A stretch of DNA of 64,000 nucleotides from Cytobacillus stercorigallinarum (GCF_014836495.1 NZ_JACSQT010000001.1:1-64000); one strand, 5' to 3'; numbered from the stretch's first letter, positions 10,905 through 20,504 are shown. The notes: generated from the letters alone by a model not told the origin. Translations and numbers: made by a program.

Positions 10905-11834
10905 TTATAGAATATATCCCATTAATAATCCTATAGAAAGTAGTAATCCAAATACAGTGTTTGTTTGGGCAGTATTTTTCATTGCTGGGACCATCTCATA
11001 TGCGATCGTCTTGCCTTTAAATCCTTTAATAGCATTGATTGGTTTCGAGGCACTTAGCACAACGAGTGCAAGCCACGGTGAAACAATTTGCATTACAATT
11101 AAAATAAATACCCATATATAAGAAACAATAAACATGCCCGCTAATAATTTTACGGCTTTTGGACGTCCGATTAAAATAGCTAACGTTTTTCGACCAAATT
11201 CTTTGTCTCCATCTAAGTCTCGAATATTATTAGAGAGCATAATACCACCAACTAATAACAGACTAGGAATGGCGACAAGAACACTTGTCGTAGTTACGGT
11301 GCCTGTTTGAATAAAAAATGAGATTAAAATAAGTAACATACCCATAACAAAACCAGAAATAATCTCACCAAAAGGTGTATAGGCAATGGGGAATGGCCCT
11401 CCTGTGTATAAATAGCCAATAGCCATACCTAGAAGTCCAACAGCAGCTAACCACCAGCTGCTATTCATGCAAATGTAAATACCAATTAAGATGGATGCGC
11501 CGTATAACCCTAGAGCGGAGTTAAGTACAACATGTGGTTTAATTCCTTCTCTAACAATGGCTCCACCAATCCCTACAGACTCAGCTGTGTCATTGCCACG
11601 TTTAAAGTCATAATATTCATTGAACATATTCGTTGCAATTTGAAGGAAAAGACTAGCAACCATCATGGCGATGAAAAGGCCAATATTTATCGACGTTTCA
11701 TAAATAGCCAATGCGGTACCTAGTAGTACAGGAACAAAGGCAGCGGTTAATGTATGTGGACGCGTTAATTGCCACCAGATTTTCCATTTCTTCTTCGTGG
11801 AAGGTGGCGTGTTTATATTAGGTTGTGTTTGCAC
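10905..11834 (-). CDS. menA: 1,4-dihydroxy-2-naphthoate polyprenyltransferase
   Basis: Membrane prenyltransferase of the UbiA family that joins a polyprenyl chain to dihydroxynaphthoate, giving demethylmenaquinone. The 309-residue protein has about nine hydrophobic segments and the two Asp-rich motifs: NEYYDFKRGND, and DLDGDKEFGRKT after an N-N-I-R. Start is GTG, with GGAGGT 8 nt upstream (11843-11848). It is divergent from menF, placing most menaquinone genes together; in B. subtilis menA lies elsewhere. Confidence 0.95.
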   Translation of the reverse strand: MQTQPNINTPPSTKKKWKIWWQLTRPHTLTAAFVPVLLGTALAIYETSINIGLFIAMMVASLFLQIATNMFNEYYDFKRGNDTAESVGIGGAIVREGIKPHVVLNSALGLYGASILIGIYICMNSSWWLAAVGLLGMAIGYLYTGGPFPIAYTPFGEIISGFVMGMLLILISFFIQTGTVTTTSVLVAIPSLLLVGGIMLSNNIRDLDGDKEFGRKTLAILIGRPKAVKLLAGMFIVSYIWVFILIVMQIVSPWLALVVLSASKPINAIKGFKGKTIAYEMVPAMKNTAQTNTVFGLLLSIGLLMGYIL

Positions 11835-12093
11835 TTTTTAGTACCTCCAATTAAATCAAATAAAACAAATCACTTCCTTAAGTTTAGGTAAAGTCCTATT
11901 GAGTGTCAATTGAATTTTGCAAGAAGCGAAGGAGGATATTTCCTACTAAAGTACGAACAGTGCTTATTTTACTCTAAATAATATATAATAAGGAAGTGTA
12001 TTGATTGGAATGATTGACAGCTTTTAAGCAAGAGGTGTATCTTTAAGGAATGAAGAATAGCAGCTGATTGTAGCTGTTATTGGAGGGATTTTT

Positions 12094-13500
12094 TTGTTTA
12101 CTTTACAGCACACAGAATTTAAAGAAGGGTTTATTGAAGCGTTATCGAAAGCACAACGAACGAACCATGATATTTTATTTAGTAAGGTTTGTGAGATAGA
12201 TTGCATAGATCCTTTAGCTTTTTTTGGAGCAGGAAAAATGACAGAACTAGGTGATCGGTTTTTTTGGACAGGTTCTGATAATGAGGTTGTAATAATTGGT
12301 GTTGGTATTAACTATTTATTTCAATCGGATCAGACTACTGACCGCTTTTTTTATGTGCAAAAAAGGTGGCAGTCATTGCTTGATGAGGCAATAATCCATA
12401 ATTCTTACTCTATCGATGCGATTGGCCCAACAATATTTGGTGGATTCACTTTCGATCCTTTGAAAGAGAAGACCGAATTATGGAGCCAATATAAGCATAC
12501 AGATTTTCATCTACCGCAGTATATGTGCACCATGACTGGTGGCCGTACTTTTTTAACAACGAATATGCTTGTTCATCCAAACGATAGAGAAGATCGTATA
12601 GAAGATATGTTAGAGGAACGTAGGCAATTGTTACAAAATGCGAAAATATTTCCTACTATTAAAAATAACAAGGTGATTGCCCAACAAGAGGTAGCGCCTA
12701 GAGAATGGAAGAAAGCTGTCGCAAAAGTAGTAGATGAGATGAGAAACGACGTTATACAAAAAGTTGTTTTAGCAAGAGAAACGAGGCTTACTTTTGCTAA
12801 TACTGTACAAATTGAAAGCGTCCTACAAAACCTTTTAGACAAGCAAAAAAACAGCTTTATTTTTGCCTTTGAGTCAGGATCCGATTGTTTTATTGGAGCG
12901 ACACCAGAACGGTTAGTGAAAAAACAAGGCCATACGCTTTATACAACTTGTTTAGCAGGCTCAATAAAAAGAGGAGAGACGAAGGAAGAGGATGAAGTTC
13001 TCGGGAAAGAATTATTACAAGACGAAAAAAATCTCCAAGAGCATCAATATGTTGTAGATATGATTCGTCAAGCGATGGAAATGGTAGGTACAGAAGTCGA
13101 CATACCTGACGGCCCTCAGCTTTTAAAATTAAGAGATATTCAACACCTTTATACTCCAGTTATTGCAGAAACTAGTAAGGAAGGTTCGCTCTTTGCAATT
13201 ATAGAAAAACTGCACCCAACACCAGCTCTTGGTGGCGTTCCGACAGAAAAAGCTGTGGAAGCCATTAGGAATTTGGAGATATTAGACAGAGGTTTATATG
13301 GCAGTCCAATTGGCTGGCTGGATTATCAAGGCAATGGCGATTTTGCAGTTGCTTTGCGATCGGGATTAATTCAAGATAATGAGGCTTCGATATTTGCTGG
13401 CTGTGGCATTGTGAAAGATTCTGAAGTTGAAAGTGAATTTCAGGAAACGAAAATTAAGTTTAGACCAATGTTATCAGCGCTTGGAGGGGAAATAAAATGA
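12094..13500 (+). CDS. menF: Menaquinone-specific isochorismate synthase
   Basis: Converts chorismate to isochorismate, first step of menaquinone synthesis. The 468-residue protein of the chorismate-binding family has the C-terminal signatures FIGATPERLV, LHPTPALGGVPTEKA and IFAGCGIVKDSEVESEF with Mg-binding glutamates. Start is TTG with GGAGG 7 nt ahead. A 10-bp imperfect hairpin (12056-12081) sits directly before the ribosome site and might affect initiation. The stop overlaps menD by 4 bp (ATGA). Confidence 0.95.
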   Translation: MFTLQHTEFKEGFIEALSKAQRTNHDILFSKVCEIDCIDPLAFFGAGKMTELGDRFFWTGSDNEVVIIGVGINYLFQSDQTTDRFFYVQKRWQSLLDEAIIHNSYSIDAIGPTIFGGFTFDPLKEKTELWSQYKHTDFHLPQYMCTMTGGRTFLTTNMLVHPNDREDRIEDMLEERRQLLQNAKIFPTIKNNKVIAQQEVAPREWKKAVAKVVDEMRNDVIQKVVLARETRLTFANTVQIESVLQNLLDKQKNSFIFAFESGSDCFIGATPERLVKKQGHTLYTTCLAGSIKRGETKEEDEVLGKELLQDEKNLQEHQYVVDMIRQAMEMVGTEVDIPDGPQLLKLRDIQHLYTPVIAETSKEGSLFAIIEKLHPTPALGGVPTEKAVEAIRNLEILDRGLYGSPIGWLDYQGNGDFAVALRSGLIQDNEASIFAGCGIVKDSEVESEFQETKIKFRPMLSALGGEIK

Positions 13501-15242
13501 GCCATCAACAGGCTTTAACAAAATACATTGCAGCTTTCATTACTGAGCTAGTAAAAAATGGCGTAGAAGATGTGGTTGTCAGTCCTGGATCCCGCTCTAC
13601 GCCCATGGCTATGGTAATGGCAGAGCACCCAGATCTTCAAGTTCATATCCATGTTGATGAACGTTCGGCCGCTTTTTTTGCTCTTGGCATGGCCAAAGGT
13701 ACAAAACGTCCAGTTGCCATTTTATGTACTTCGGGTACAGCTGCGGCAAATTACTATCCTGCGATAATTGAAGCGTTTTACTCTCGAGTACCTCTACTTG
13801 TCTTTACTGCAGACCGTCCTCATGAACTAAGAGATATAGGTGCGCCACAAGCGATCGACCAAATTCAAATGTACGGAAAAAATGTCAAATGGTTTGCAGA
13901 AATGGCACCACCTGAGAATGCTGCTTCGATGATTAATTATGTCCGTACAACTGCTGTGAGAGCAGTTGCTACTGCGAAAAGGAACCCAGCAGGCCCTGTT
14001 CATTTGAATTTTCCGTTTAGGGAACCGCTTATTCCCGATCTAAATGATCCGGAGATTTTCCATAGTTCTTCTAGAGAAGAAAAGTATATGACAGTGTCAT
14101 CATCTTTTTTAACAGTAGATGATGCCAGGTTTGATACGATGGCGCAAACGGTCTCAACATATAAAAAAGGTTTGATTATCTGCGGGCCGATGGATGATGC
14201 TGACCTTTCGCATAAGATTGTTGAACTTGGAAAGGTGTTACAATTTCCAATTATTGCTGATCCACTTTCACAATTACGCAGTGGACGCCATGAACAGAGC
14301 CAAATCATTGATGCATATGATGCCATTTTAAAAAGTGAGACAGCGAAAGTTGAGTTGCAACCTGAGTTAATCATTCGTTTTGGAGCGATGCCCGTATCGA
14401 AACCGTTGCTACTGTTTATGAAGCAGTATCCGGAAACGCGGCAATTAATTGTTGATGGTGGCGGCGGTTTCAGAGACCCTTCATTGTTATCAACAGATAT
14501 GATTTATTGTGATGAGAAACAATTTTGTGAAGAACTGACTCTCCGTGCCAATGCTAGACAAGAGAATGACTATCTAACTTTATGGCAGGACGTTAATGAT
14601 GTGGCAAAAAGTGAAATGGTAAAAGTGTTGGAAATAGAACAACTCAATGAGGGAAAGATTTTTGCGCAGTTAGGTCAGTTACTGCCTGAAGAGGCTACGA
14701 TTTTCGTTGGGAATAGCATGCCCATTCGGGATTTAGATAGCTTTTATTTTGGCAATAACAAATCGATGAGGATTTTAGGTAATAGAGGAGCAAATGGTAT
14801 TGACGGTACGATTTCCACAGCTCTTGGTGTGGCTATGCATGCACAACCGCTATACCTAATCGTTGGAGATTTGACTTTCTTCCACGACTTGAATGGATTG
14901 ATTGCTAGTAAACTCTACCATATTCCTATTACAGTGATTGTTATAAATAATAACGGTGGAGGGATCTTCTCTTTCCTACCACAGTCAGAACACCCGAAGC
15001 ATTTTGAATTATTGTTTGGAACGCCTTTGAACATTGATTTCTCACACAGTGTAACAATGTTTGGTGGAGATTATATAAAGGTGGAAGATTGGCAGCAGTT
15101 CTCGGAAGCAATTGAAACGGAGACATCTCATTTAAAGGTAATTGAGGTTATGACCAATAGAGAAAATAATGTAAGAGAACATCGGAATTTGTGGGAATCT
15201 GTTTCCCGGGAAATAGATAAGAGAATAAAGGACGAAGACTAA
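13497..15242 (+). CDS. menD: SEPHCHC synthase (MenD)
   Basis: Thiamine-diphosphate enzyme that joins 2-oxoglutarate-derived succinic semialdehyde to isochorismate. The 581-residue protein starts with the typical VVSPGSRSTPMAM block. A cofactor-activating glutamate region follows (HVDERSAAFFALGMAKG), then the C-terminal diphosphate site GNRGANGIDGTISTALG with VGDLTFFHDLNGL. It overlaps menF by 4 bp and shares one base with the menH start, so the genes are tightly coupled. Confidence 0.96.
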   Translation: MSHQQALTKYIAAFITELVKNGVEDVVVSPGSRSTPMAMVMAEHPDLQVHIHVDERSAAFFALGMAKGTKRPVAILCTSGTAAANYYPAIIEAFYSRVPLLVFTADRPHELRDIGAPQAIDQIQMYGKNVKWFAEMAPPENAASMINYVRTTAVRAVATAKRNPAGPVHLNFPFREPLIPDLNDPEIFHSSSREEKYMTVSSSFLTVDDARFDTMAQTVSTYKKGLIICGPMDDADLSHKIVELGKVLQFPIIADPLSQLRSGRHEQSQIIDAYDAILKSETAKVELQPELIIRFGAMPVSKPLLLFMKQYPETRQLIVDGGGGFRDPSLLSTDMIYCDEKQFCEELTLRANARQENDYLTLWQDVNDVAKSEMVKVLEIEQLNEGKIFAQLGQLLPEEATIFVGNSMPIRDLDSFYFGNNKSMRILGNRGANGIDGTISTALGVAMHAQPLYLIVGDLTFFHDLNGLIASKLYHIPITVIVINNNGGGIFSFLPQSEHPKHFELLFGTPLNIDFSHSVTMFGGDYIKVEDWQQFSEAIETETSHLKVIEVMTNRENNVREHRNLWESVSREIDKRIKDED

Positions 15243-16057
15243 TGGACTTTTTCTTCAAAAATGTGAAATATCATGTCGAAACTTTCGGTAATGGAGAGCC
15301 GATCATGGCGCTTCATGGATTTACAGGGTATGGCAATAGTTGGCGATTTTATTCAGAAGAAATATCTGATCGAACCATCATTGCACCGGATATTATTGGT
15401 CACGGGCAGTCAGATTCACCGGAAGATATTTCTCATTATCAAATAGAAGAACAAGCGGCTATGCTTGCCCATTTAATAGACATTATGAAGTTAAATAAAG
15501 TTGATGTAGTGGGCTATTCAATGGGCGGGCGATTAGCCATTACCTTTGCTCTGCTTTTTCCAGAAAAAGTCCATCGCCTGATCCTTGAGAGTACCACACC
15601 AGGAATCGACTCTAGTGAAGATAGAGCATTACGCATAAAAAATGATATGAAAATTTGTCAAATGATTAAAGATAAAGAAATAGAGGGATTTGTGAATTAT
15701 TGGGAAAACATCCCTTTGTTTGCAAGTCAAAAGAGATTAACAGCACGTAAGAGAGAGCAGGTACGGAGGCAACGACTGAGAAATAACCCTCAAGGGTTAA
15801 TAAACAGTCTTATTGGGATGGGGACGGGTGCGCAACCTAGTTGGTGGACAGCGATCGCGGAGCTTCAGATGCCAGTCCTTATTTTAACAGGTTCAATCGA
15901 TCAAAAGTTTTGCATGATTGGTGAAGAAATGTCTAAGCGTATTCAGCATGCTACACATCATACGATTGAAGAATCGGGCCATACCGTTCACCTTGAAAAA
16001 CCTTTACAGTATGTGGCTGAAATAGAGAAGTTTTTATTGGAAACATCAACCTGTTAG
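15242..16057 (+). CDS. menH: SHCHC synthase, alpha/beta hydrolase (MenH)
   Basis: Eliminates pyruvate from SEPHCHC to form SHCHC. The 271-residue alpha/beta hydrolase has HGFTG (oxyanion region), the nucleophile elbow GYSMGG, the acid in TGSIDQKF, and the catalytic His in EESGHTVHLEKP. It is the homologue of B. subtilis YtxM/MenH and occupies the same operon place. The ATG overlaps the menD stop by one base. Confidence 0.93.
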   Translation: MDFFFKNVKYHVETFGNGEPIMALHGFTGYGNSWRFYSEEISDRTIIAPDIIGHGQSDSPEDISHYQIEEQAAMLAHLIDIMKLNKVDVVGYSMGGRLAITFALLFPEKVHRLILESTTPGIDSSEDRALRIKNDMKICQMIKDKEIEGFVNYWENIPLFASQKRLTARKREQVRRQRLRNNPQGLINSLIGMGTGAQPSWWTAIAELQMPVLILTGSIDQKFCMIGEEMSKRIQHATHHTIEESGHTVHLEKPLQYVAEIEKFLLETSTC

Positions 16058-16166
16058 AAGAAAATCATGAAAAAAGGTGTGTTTTTCGTCAATTATTGCT
16101 AAAATATGATAGGAAGCACTATTAAAACTACAAATTGAGTTAGTAATTTAGAAGGAGGACTTTGAA

Positions 16167-16988
16167 ATGTCAGCAGTAGAATGGGTAGCAGGCCGTAAGT
16201 ATGAAGAAATTCTATATGAAACATATAACGGTATTGCCAAAATTACAATTAACCGTCCGCACGTACATAATGCATTCACACCTAAAACTGTAATGGAATT
16301 AATGGATGCATTTGCATACGCACGAGATGATTCTAATGTAGGTGTAATCGTTCTTACAGGAGCAGGAGATAAAGCTTTCTGTTCTGGTGGGGACCAAAAA
16401 GTCCGTGGACACGGCGGATATGTTGGAGATGACCAAATTCCTCGTTTGAACGTACTAGACTTACAACGATTGATTCGTGTCATTCCTAAACCTGTCATTG
16501 CAATGGTAAAAGGTTATGCTATTGGTGGTGGTCATGTTCTTCACGTTGTTTGTGATTTAACAATTGCTGCAGATAATGCTGTATTTGGTCAAACAGGCCC
16601 GAAAGTCGGTAGCTTTGACGCTGGTTATGGTTCTGGATACTTGGCGCGTCTTGTAGGACATAAGAAAGCGCGTGAAATTTGGTTCTTATGCCGTCAATAT
16701 AACGCACAAGAAGCTTTAGACATGGGATTAGTTAATACAGTAGTACCACTTGAAAAAGTAGAAGAGGAAACGATTCAATGGTGTGAAGAAATTCTATCAA
16801 AAAGTCCAACTGCGATTCGTTTCTTAAAAGCTGCATTTAATGCAGATACAGATGGTCTAGCAGGCCTTCAGCAGTTTGCTGGAGATGCAACACTTCTTTA
16901 CTATACTTCTGATGAAGCAAAAGAAGGTAGAGACGCATTTAAAGAAAAACGTGATCCTGACTTTGGACAATTCCCACGTTTCCCTTAA
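16167..16988 (+). CDS. menB: 1,4-dihydroxy-2-naphthoyl-CoA synthase
   Basis: Crotonase-fold enzyme closing the second ring of the naphthoquinone (273 residues). Visible are [13 protein letters not shown], the oxyanion-hole segment [18 protein letters not shown], and [15 protein letters not shown] Gly after QT is typical of bicarbonate-dependent MenB (family knowledge). The ATG at 16167 has AGAAGGAGG upstream. Separated from menH by about 110 bp and followed by a terminator-like hairpin before menE. Confidence 0.96.
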   Translation: MSAVEWVAGRKYEEILYETYNGIAKITINRPHVHNAFTPKTVMELMDAFAYARDDSNVGVIVLTGAGDKAFCSGGDQKVRGHGGYVGDDQIPRLNVLDLQRLIRVIPKPVIAMVKGYAIGGGHVLHVVCDLTIAADNAVFGQTGPKVGSFDAGYGSGYLARLVGHKKAREIWFLCRQYNAQEALDMGLVNTVVPLEKVEEETIQWCEEILSKSPTAIRFLKAAFNADTDGLAGLQQFAGDATLLYYTSDEAKEGRDAFKEKRDPDFGQFPRFP

Positions 16989-17005
16989 TGAAATGATACA
17001 ATGAG

Positions 17006-17035
17006 CAGCTTGATGGGATGACCATCAAGCTGTTT
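17006..17035 (+). terminator. Terminator or attenuator between menB and menE
   Basis: An 11-bp perfect stem CAGCTTGATGG / CCATCAAGCTG with a 5-nt loop, followed by TTTT. Transcripts from menB would partly stop here before menE. Confidence 0.8.
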
Positions 17036-17086
17036 TGCCATTGTTTTTTAGGATTCGTTGTGACTATATTAAAGAAGGTGTCTGTT

Positions 17087-18574
17087 TTGTCTAATCAAGA
17101 GATGCAAAATTTTATTTATAAAAGGTTTTTATCTACTCCGAAAAGAGAAGCGTTTTATTATGAAGGAAAGAGTTATACTTTTGAAAACGTTTATAATGAG
17201 GCATATCGGTGGGCGGGTATCTTATCAGCAAAAGGAGTAAAGCAAACACAATTCGTTGGCGTACTGCTTAAGAATAATCTTCATTCGGTTTTCATTTTAT
17301 TCGCTTTGCAACTTCTTGGCGTTAAAGCGGTAATATTAAACAGTAGGCTAACGAGTAAAGAAATTATTTGGCAATTACAGGATTCAGAGTCTGTCTTTTT
17401 TATTACGGAAGAAGCGTTTAAAAAAGTTCGAACTGATGTGGAAATGGAAGTACCATCCCTTCGTTTACTTGTTAAGGAGGAAATCGTAGATGATGATTAC
17501 GAGGAGCCTTCCATTGTAAGTGAAGTCCGGTTAGATGATATTTGCACAATTATGTACACATCAGGAACGACAGGTCATCCAAAAGGTGTAATGCAAACTT
17601 ACGGTAACCACTTATGGAGTGCAGTTGGCTCAAGTTTAAACCTTGGACTAAGAGATAATGATGTATGGTTATGTGCTGTTCCATTATTTCATATAAGCGG
17701 TTTCTCTATTCTTATGAGAGGACTCATTTATGGACATAAGATTGTACTATTAGATAGTTTCGATGCGGATAAAACGATTACACTGATCCGTGAGCAACAA
17801 GTGACAATTATGTCTGCAGTCAGTACGATGTTGAAGAAAATGGTAGAACGTTTGCAACAGCAGCCGTTGCACGTTTCATTTCGCTGTTTGTTGCTTGGAG
17901 GAGGACCGGCATCTCGTGCACTATTAGAGGATTCCGTTTCTTGTGGTATTCCGGTTTATCAAACATACGGGATGACAGAGACTTCTTCACAAATCGTGAC
18001 ATTATCACCTGAGGATAGTATGAAAAAGCTAGGTTCTGCTGGTAAAGCCTTATTCCCTTCTCAAGTAAAGATATGTAGAGAGACGGGTGAAGAGGCAGAG
18101 GCAAATGAATCTGGTGAAATTTTTGTTAAAGGGCCAAATGTAACAAGTGGTTATTTAGGTAAAGATGAGGCAACTGCTGAAAAAATTCAACAAGGTTGGC
18201 TAGCAACGGGGGATATAGGCCTTCTTGATGAGGATGGCTTTCTTTATGTGCTTGACCGTCGCTCTGATTTGATTATTTCAGGAGGAGAAAATGTGTATCC
18301 TGCTGAAGTAGAAGGAATTGTTGCTGCTCATCCAGCTGTAGATGATACAGGTGTGATTGGTATGAAAGATTCCACATGGGGAGAAGTGCCGGTAGCATTT
18401 GTTGTAATCAAGAAAAACGCAGAAGTTTCTCATAAAGAGCTTGAGGAATTTTGCCAAGAAAAATTAGCGAAGTACAAAATTCCGAAGAGATTTTTTATTG
18501 TCGATCAAATTCCAAGAAACGCAGCTAAAAAAATCCTGCGAAGAGAACTAAGAAAAATGGTACAAGTATTTTAA
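17087..18574 (+). CDS. menE: o-Succinylbenzoate-CoA ligase
   Basis: Adenylate-forming ligase activating o-succinylbenzoate with CoA. Core motifs: MYTSGTTGHPKG (P-loop-like), YGMTETSSQI, GWLATGDIG and, near the C terminus, the catalytic lysine region IPRNAAKKILRRELR. I place the start at TTG 17087, preceded by AAGGTG 6 nt upstream, giving 495 residues as usual for the family. A longer frame begins with an ATG inside the loop of the menB terminator hairpin, which is implausible. In B. subtilis menC follows; here it does not. Confidence 0.94.
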   Translation: MSNQEMQNFIYKRFLSTPKREAFYYEGKSYTFENVYNEAYRWAGILSAKGVKQTQFVGVLLKNNLHSVFILFALQLLGVKAVILNSRLTSKEIIWQLQDSESVFFITEEAFKKVRTDVEMEVPSLRLLVKEEIVDDDYEEPSIVSEVRLDDICTIMYTSGTTGHPKGVMQTYGNHLWSAVGSSLNLGLRDNDVWLCAVPLFHISGFSILMRGLIYGHKIVLLDSFDADKTITLIREQQVTIMSAVSTMLKKMVERLQQQPLHVSFRCLLLGGGPASRALLEDSVSCGIPVYQTYGMTETSSQIVTLSPEDSMKKLGSAGKALFPSQVKICRETGEEAEANESGEIFVKGPNVTSGYLGKDEATAEKIQQGWLATGDIGLLDEDGFLYVLDRRSDLIISGGENVYPAEVEGIVAAHPAVDDTGVIGMKDSTWGEVPVAFVVIKKNAEVSHKELEEFCQEKLAKYKIPKRFFIVDQIPRNAAKKILRRELRKMVQVF

Positions 18575-18579
18575 AGAAA

Positions 18580-18610
18580 GAAAATCCGAACATTTGTTCG
18601 GATTTTCTAA
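18580..18610. terminator. Bidirectional terminator between menE and the DinB-like gene
   Basis: GAAAATCCGAAC / GTTCGGATTTTC stem (18580-18591 with 18596-18607) between convergent genes, T-rich on both sides. It overlaps the stop of the minus-strand gene. Confidence 0.85.
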
Positions 18611-19083
18611 TATGATGACTTTATTATTTTCTTCAAATAAGCTATCTGTCCTATATGGTATGCATTGTGTGAAGTGACATTGGCAATGATTGCCCACCAA
18701 TGGGCTGTGACAGGAAATCCTTTGACATGTTGATCTAATAATTCATTGGTTGTTAGGGTTTTTTGCCAGTGTTGTAACTTGACCAAGAGTGAAGCTTTTA
18801 AATCTGAAAAGGTTTTTCCTTTAGGAACGACAAAGCTCAAATCATTATTTTCTATTCGCTTAATTGCCCCAACATCATTATCTTTAAAACGAACATGCCA
18901 AACTTCATTCCAGTAAATGAGATGTTGTGTTATTTCGGCTATGCTATGAATTTTACTGTTTAGCTTCATGAACGCTTCTTCTTCACTTATTTCATCAACA
19001 GTTTGCAAGAAGGGTGTATACCAACTAGGATCATCTGCATTTGCAGCTAACTGATTGCATAATACTTCTCTAGCTTCAGCCAT
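18607..19083 (-). CDS. DinB superfamily protein
   Basis: A 158-residue four-helix-bundle protein with the DinB-type metal-binding histidine pattern: H in EITQHLIYWNEVWH near residue 53 and a C-terminal HNAYHIGQI. DinB-like proteins include bacillithiol S-transferases and many uncharacterised enzymes, so the substrate is unknown. GGAGG lies just upstream of the ATG. It overlaps the small upstream frame by 8 bp. Confidence 0.85.
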   Translation of the reverse strand: MAEAREVLCNQLAANADDPSWYTPFLQTVDEISEEEAFMKLNSKIHSIAEITQHLIYWNEVWHVRFKDNDVGAIKRIENNDLSFVVPKGKTFSDLKASLLVKLQHWQKTLTTNELLDQHVKGFPVTAHWWAIIANVTSHNAYHIGQIAYLKKIIKSSY

Positions 19084-19267
19084 TACCCTTCCTCCTAATG
19101 AATTTTCCCTTTAAGCAAATTTCACATTGAAGCAAGTAATCGGTTATAGGGAATAGATAAGCGGTTTCTCTGCCAAAATGATTTCCGCTATCAATGAAGC
19201 CAACCGTTTTAAAATATCCACTATACCAATTCTCTTTCTTGATTGCAGTTAAATGAATGTCACTCAT
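19076..19267 (-). CDS. Hypothetical small protein
   Basis: A 63-residue frame starting MSDIHLTAIKKENW, with no recognised family. The first residues resemble the opening of GNAT acetyltransferases (LxxITKENW), so it could be a remnant, but the rest does not continue that fold. It overlaps the 3' end of the RsgA-like gene and the 5' end of the DinB-like gene, as in a translationally coupled operon. Only a weak AAGAG stands before the ATG. Real-gene status is uncertain. Confidence 0.35.
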   Translation of the reverse strand: MSDIHLTAIKKENWYSGYFKTVGFIDSGNHFGRETAYLFPITDYLLQCEICLKGKFIRRKGNG

Positions 19268-20252
19268 AACGTGCACTCTTTTTCTTATTCGTTGTTTTCA
19301 TACGTTTCTTTTCTTGTTTGACACGACGTTTCTCGAGCATGATTAATTCTCGTTCTAGTTTAAAGTAGTTACTAAGTCTCTTCTCAGTAATTTCACCTTC
19401 AACGATTGCTTGTTGTACGGCACATCCTACTTCTTTATGATGAGAGCAGTTTCTAAATTTACATTGCTCACTTAGTGCCTGAATGTCTGTAAAGCTCTCG
19501 CCTATATTTATATCATCTTCCCAAAGTTGAAATTCACGCATACCTGGTGTATCGATGATATAACCATCACCTAATAGAATTAATTCTCTATGGGTTGTGG
19601 TGTGGCGACCTTTTTGATCATCTTCACGAATATTGCCCACCTTCATTCGATCCTCATTCGTTAGTAAGTTAATAAGTGTAGATTTCCCGACACCAGATGA
19701 TCCCACAAATGCCCCAGTTTTGCCTCCGGATAAGTAATCTTTGATGACCTCTACAGATTCAGGTTGAAACATACTAACCATTGTGAAATCGACGCCAAGT
19801 AGTAATAATTGATCTAAAATCCATCCTTTATCTTCACAAAGATCAGCTTTCGTTAACACAATAATAGGTAAAGCTCCAGAATGTTGTACGGCTACTAAAT
19901 AGCGCTCGATTCTTGCTATATTAAAATCTTCGTTCATGCTTGTAACAATAAATAGATAATCTATGTTGGTGGCGATGATTTGTTCCTTCATTGCAACACC
20001 GGCAGTTTTCCTTGAAAACTTGCTCGTTCGTGGTAAAATTTCTTGGATAATCGCTTTATCTTCATTTGGTAATTGGTGAAAGACCACCCAATCACCAACA
20101 GTTGGATAGTCTGTCTCATTTTGTACATGATAGTGATAGTTGCCAGGTAGGGTAGCTGGTAATAATTTTTGCTCTTTTGTCAATATTTTGTACATATGGT
20201 TATAGGCGATAGCAATTCGCCCGATGAGTTGTTTTTCATGCATGTTTTTCAA
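19260..20252 (-). CDS. RsgA-type circularly permuted GTPase (second copy type)
   Basis: Ribosome small-subunit-dependent GTPase family. An N-terminal OB fold precedes G motifs in permuted order: TKADLCED (G4), GSSGVGKSTLINLL (G1), DTPGMREF (G3). A zinc-binding C-x4-C-x-H-x5-C cluster (CKFRNCSHHKEVGC) follows. The tail is strongly basic. The main rsgA of Bacillus lies in the stp-prkC cluster, so this is probably an additional paralogue. I prefer the TTG start at 20252, with GGAGG 7 nt upstream; an in-frame ATG at 20267 lies ahead of that site. A terminator hairpin sits right before the gene. Confidence 0.88.
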   Translation of the reverse strand: MKNMHEKQLIGRIAIAYNHMYKILTKEQKLLPATLPGNYHYHVQNETDYPTVGDWVVFHQLPNEDKAIIQEILPRTSKFSRKTAGVAMKEQIIATNIDYLFIVTSMNEDFNIARIERYLVAVQHSGALPIIVLTKADLCEDKGWILDQLLLLGVDFTMVSMFQPESVEVIKDYLSGGKTGAFVGSSGVGKSTLINLLTNEDRMKVGNIREDDQKGRHTTTHRELILLGDGYIIDTPGMREFQLWEDDINIGESFTDIQALSEQCKFRNCSHHKEVGCAVQQAIVEGEITEKRLSNYFKLERELIMLEKRRVKQEKKRMKTTNKKKSARYE

Positions 20253-20278
20253 ATTCATTTCCTCCATTTTTGTGATAT

Positions 20279-20322
20279 ATAAAAAACCTTATGACCCGCA
20301 ATTAAAGGATCATAAGGTTTAT
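20279..20322 (-). terminator. Terminator/attenuator just upstream of the RsgA-like gene
   Basis: A 14-bp stem AAACCTTATGATCC / GGGTCATAAGGTTT (one G-U pair), 9-nt loop, then TTT(T) on the minus strand. It ends about 25 nt before the gene, so it either ends transcripts from the DUF1540 gene or attenuates the GTPase gene. Confidence 0.8.
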
Positions 20323-20377
20323 CCGCACATAAATGAAAGAAATGAGTAATAGGGTATTAACCTATTTCCAATGAGCA

Positions 20378-20441
20378 TGATAAATATGAAAACTTTAATT
20401 GCTTCGGTATGAAAAAGTTAATTAGATTCATCATGCTCACC
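20378..20441 (-). repeat. Inverted repeat in the leader of the RsgA-like gene
   Basis: Ten-base arms TGAGCATGAT and ATCATGCTCA bracket about 50 nt. On the minus strand the arms surround a 25-codon frame (20433-20356, start MMNLINFF) preceded by GTGGGTGAG. Together with the downstream terminator this looks like a leader region. No known riboswitch class was recognised. Confidence 0.4.
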
Positions 20442-20504
20442 CACTTTCAATATTTAGTAGCTTCAGTATATAATTTTATTTGAAAAATAGCAATAATTAT
20501 TTTT

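Noticed and set aside
12056..12081. Terminator before menF
   Set aside because: The hairpin is followed by the ribosome site GGAGGG and not directly by T; at most it affects translation.
17018..17086. Longer N terminus for menE
   Set aside because: The ATG lies in the loop of a terminator hairpin, and a TTG with AAGGTG at proper spacing lies downstream.
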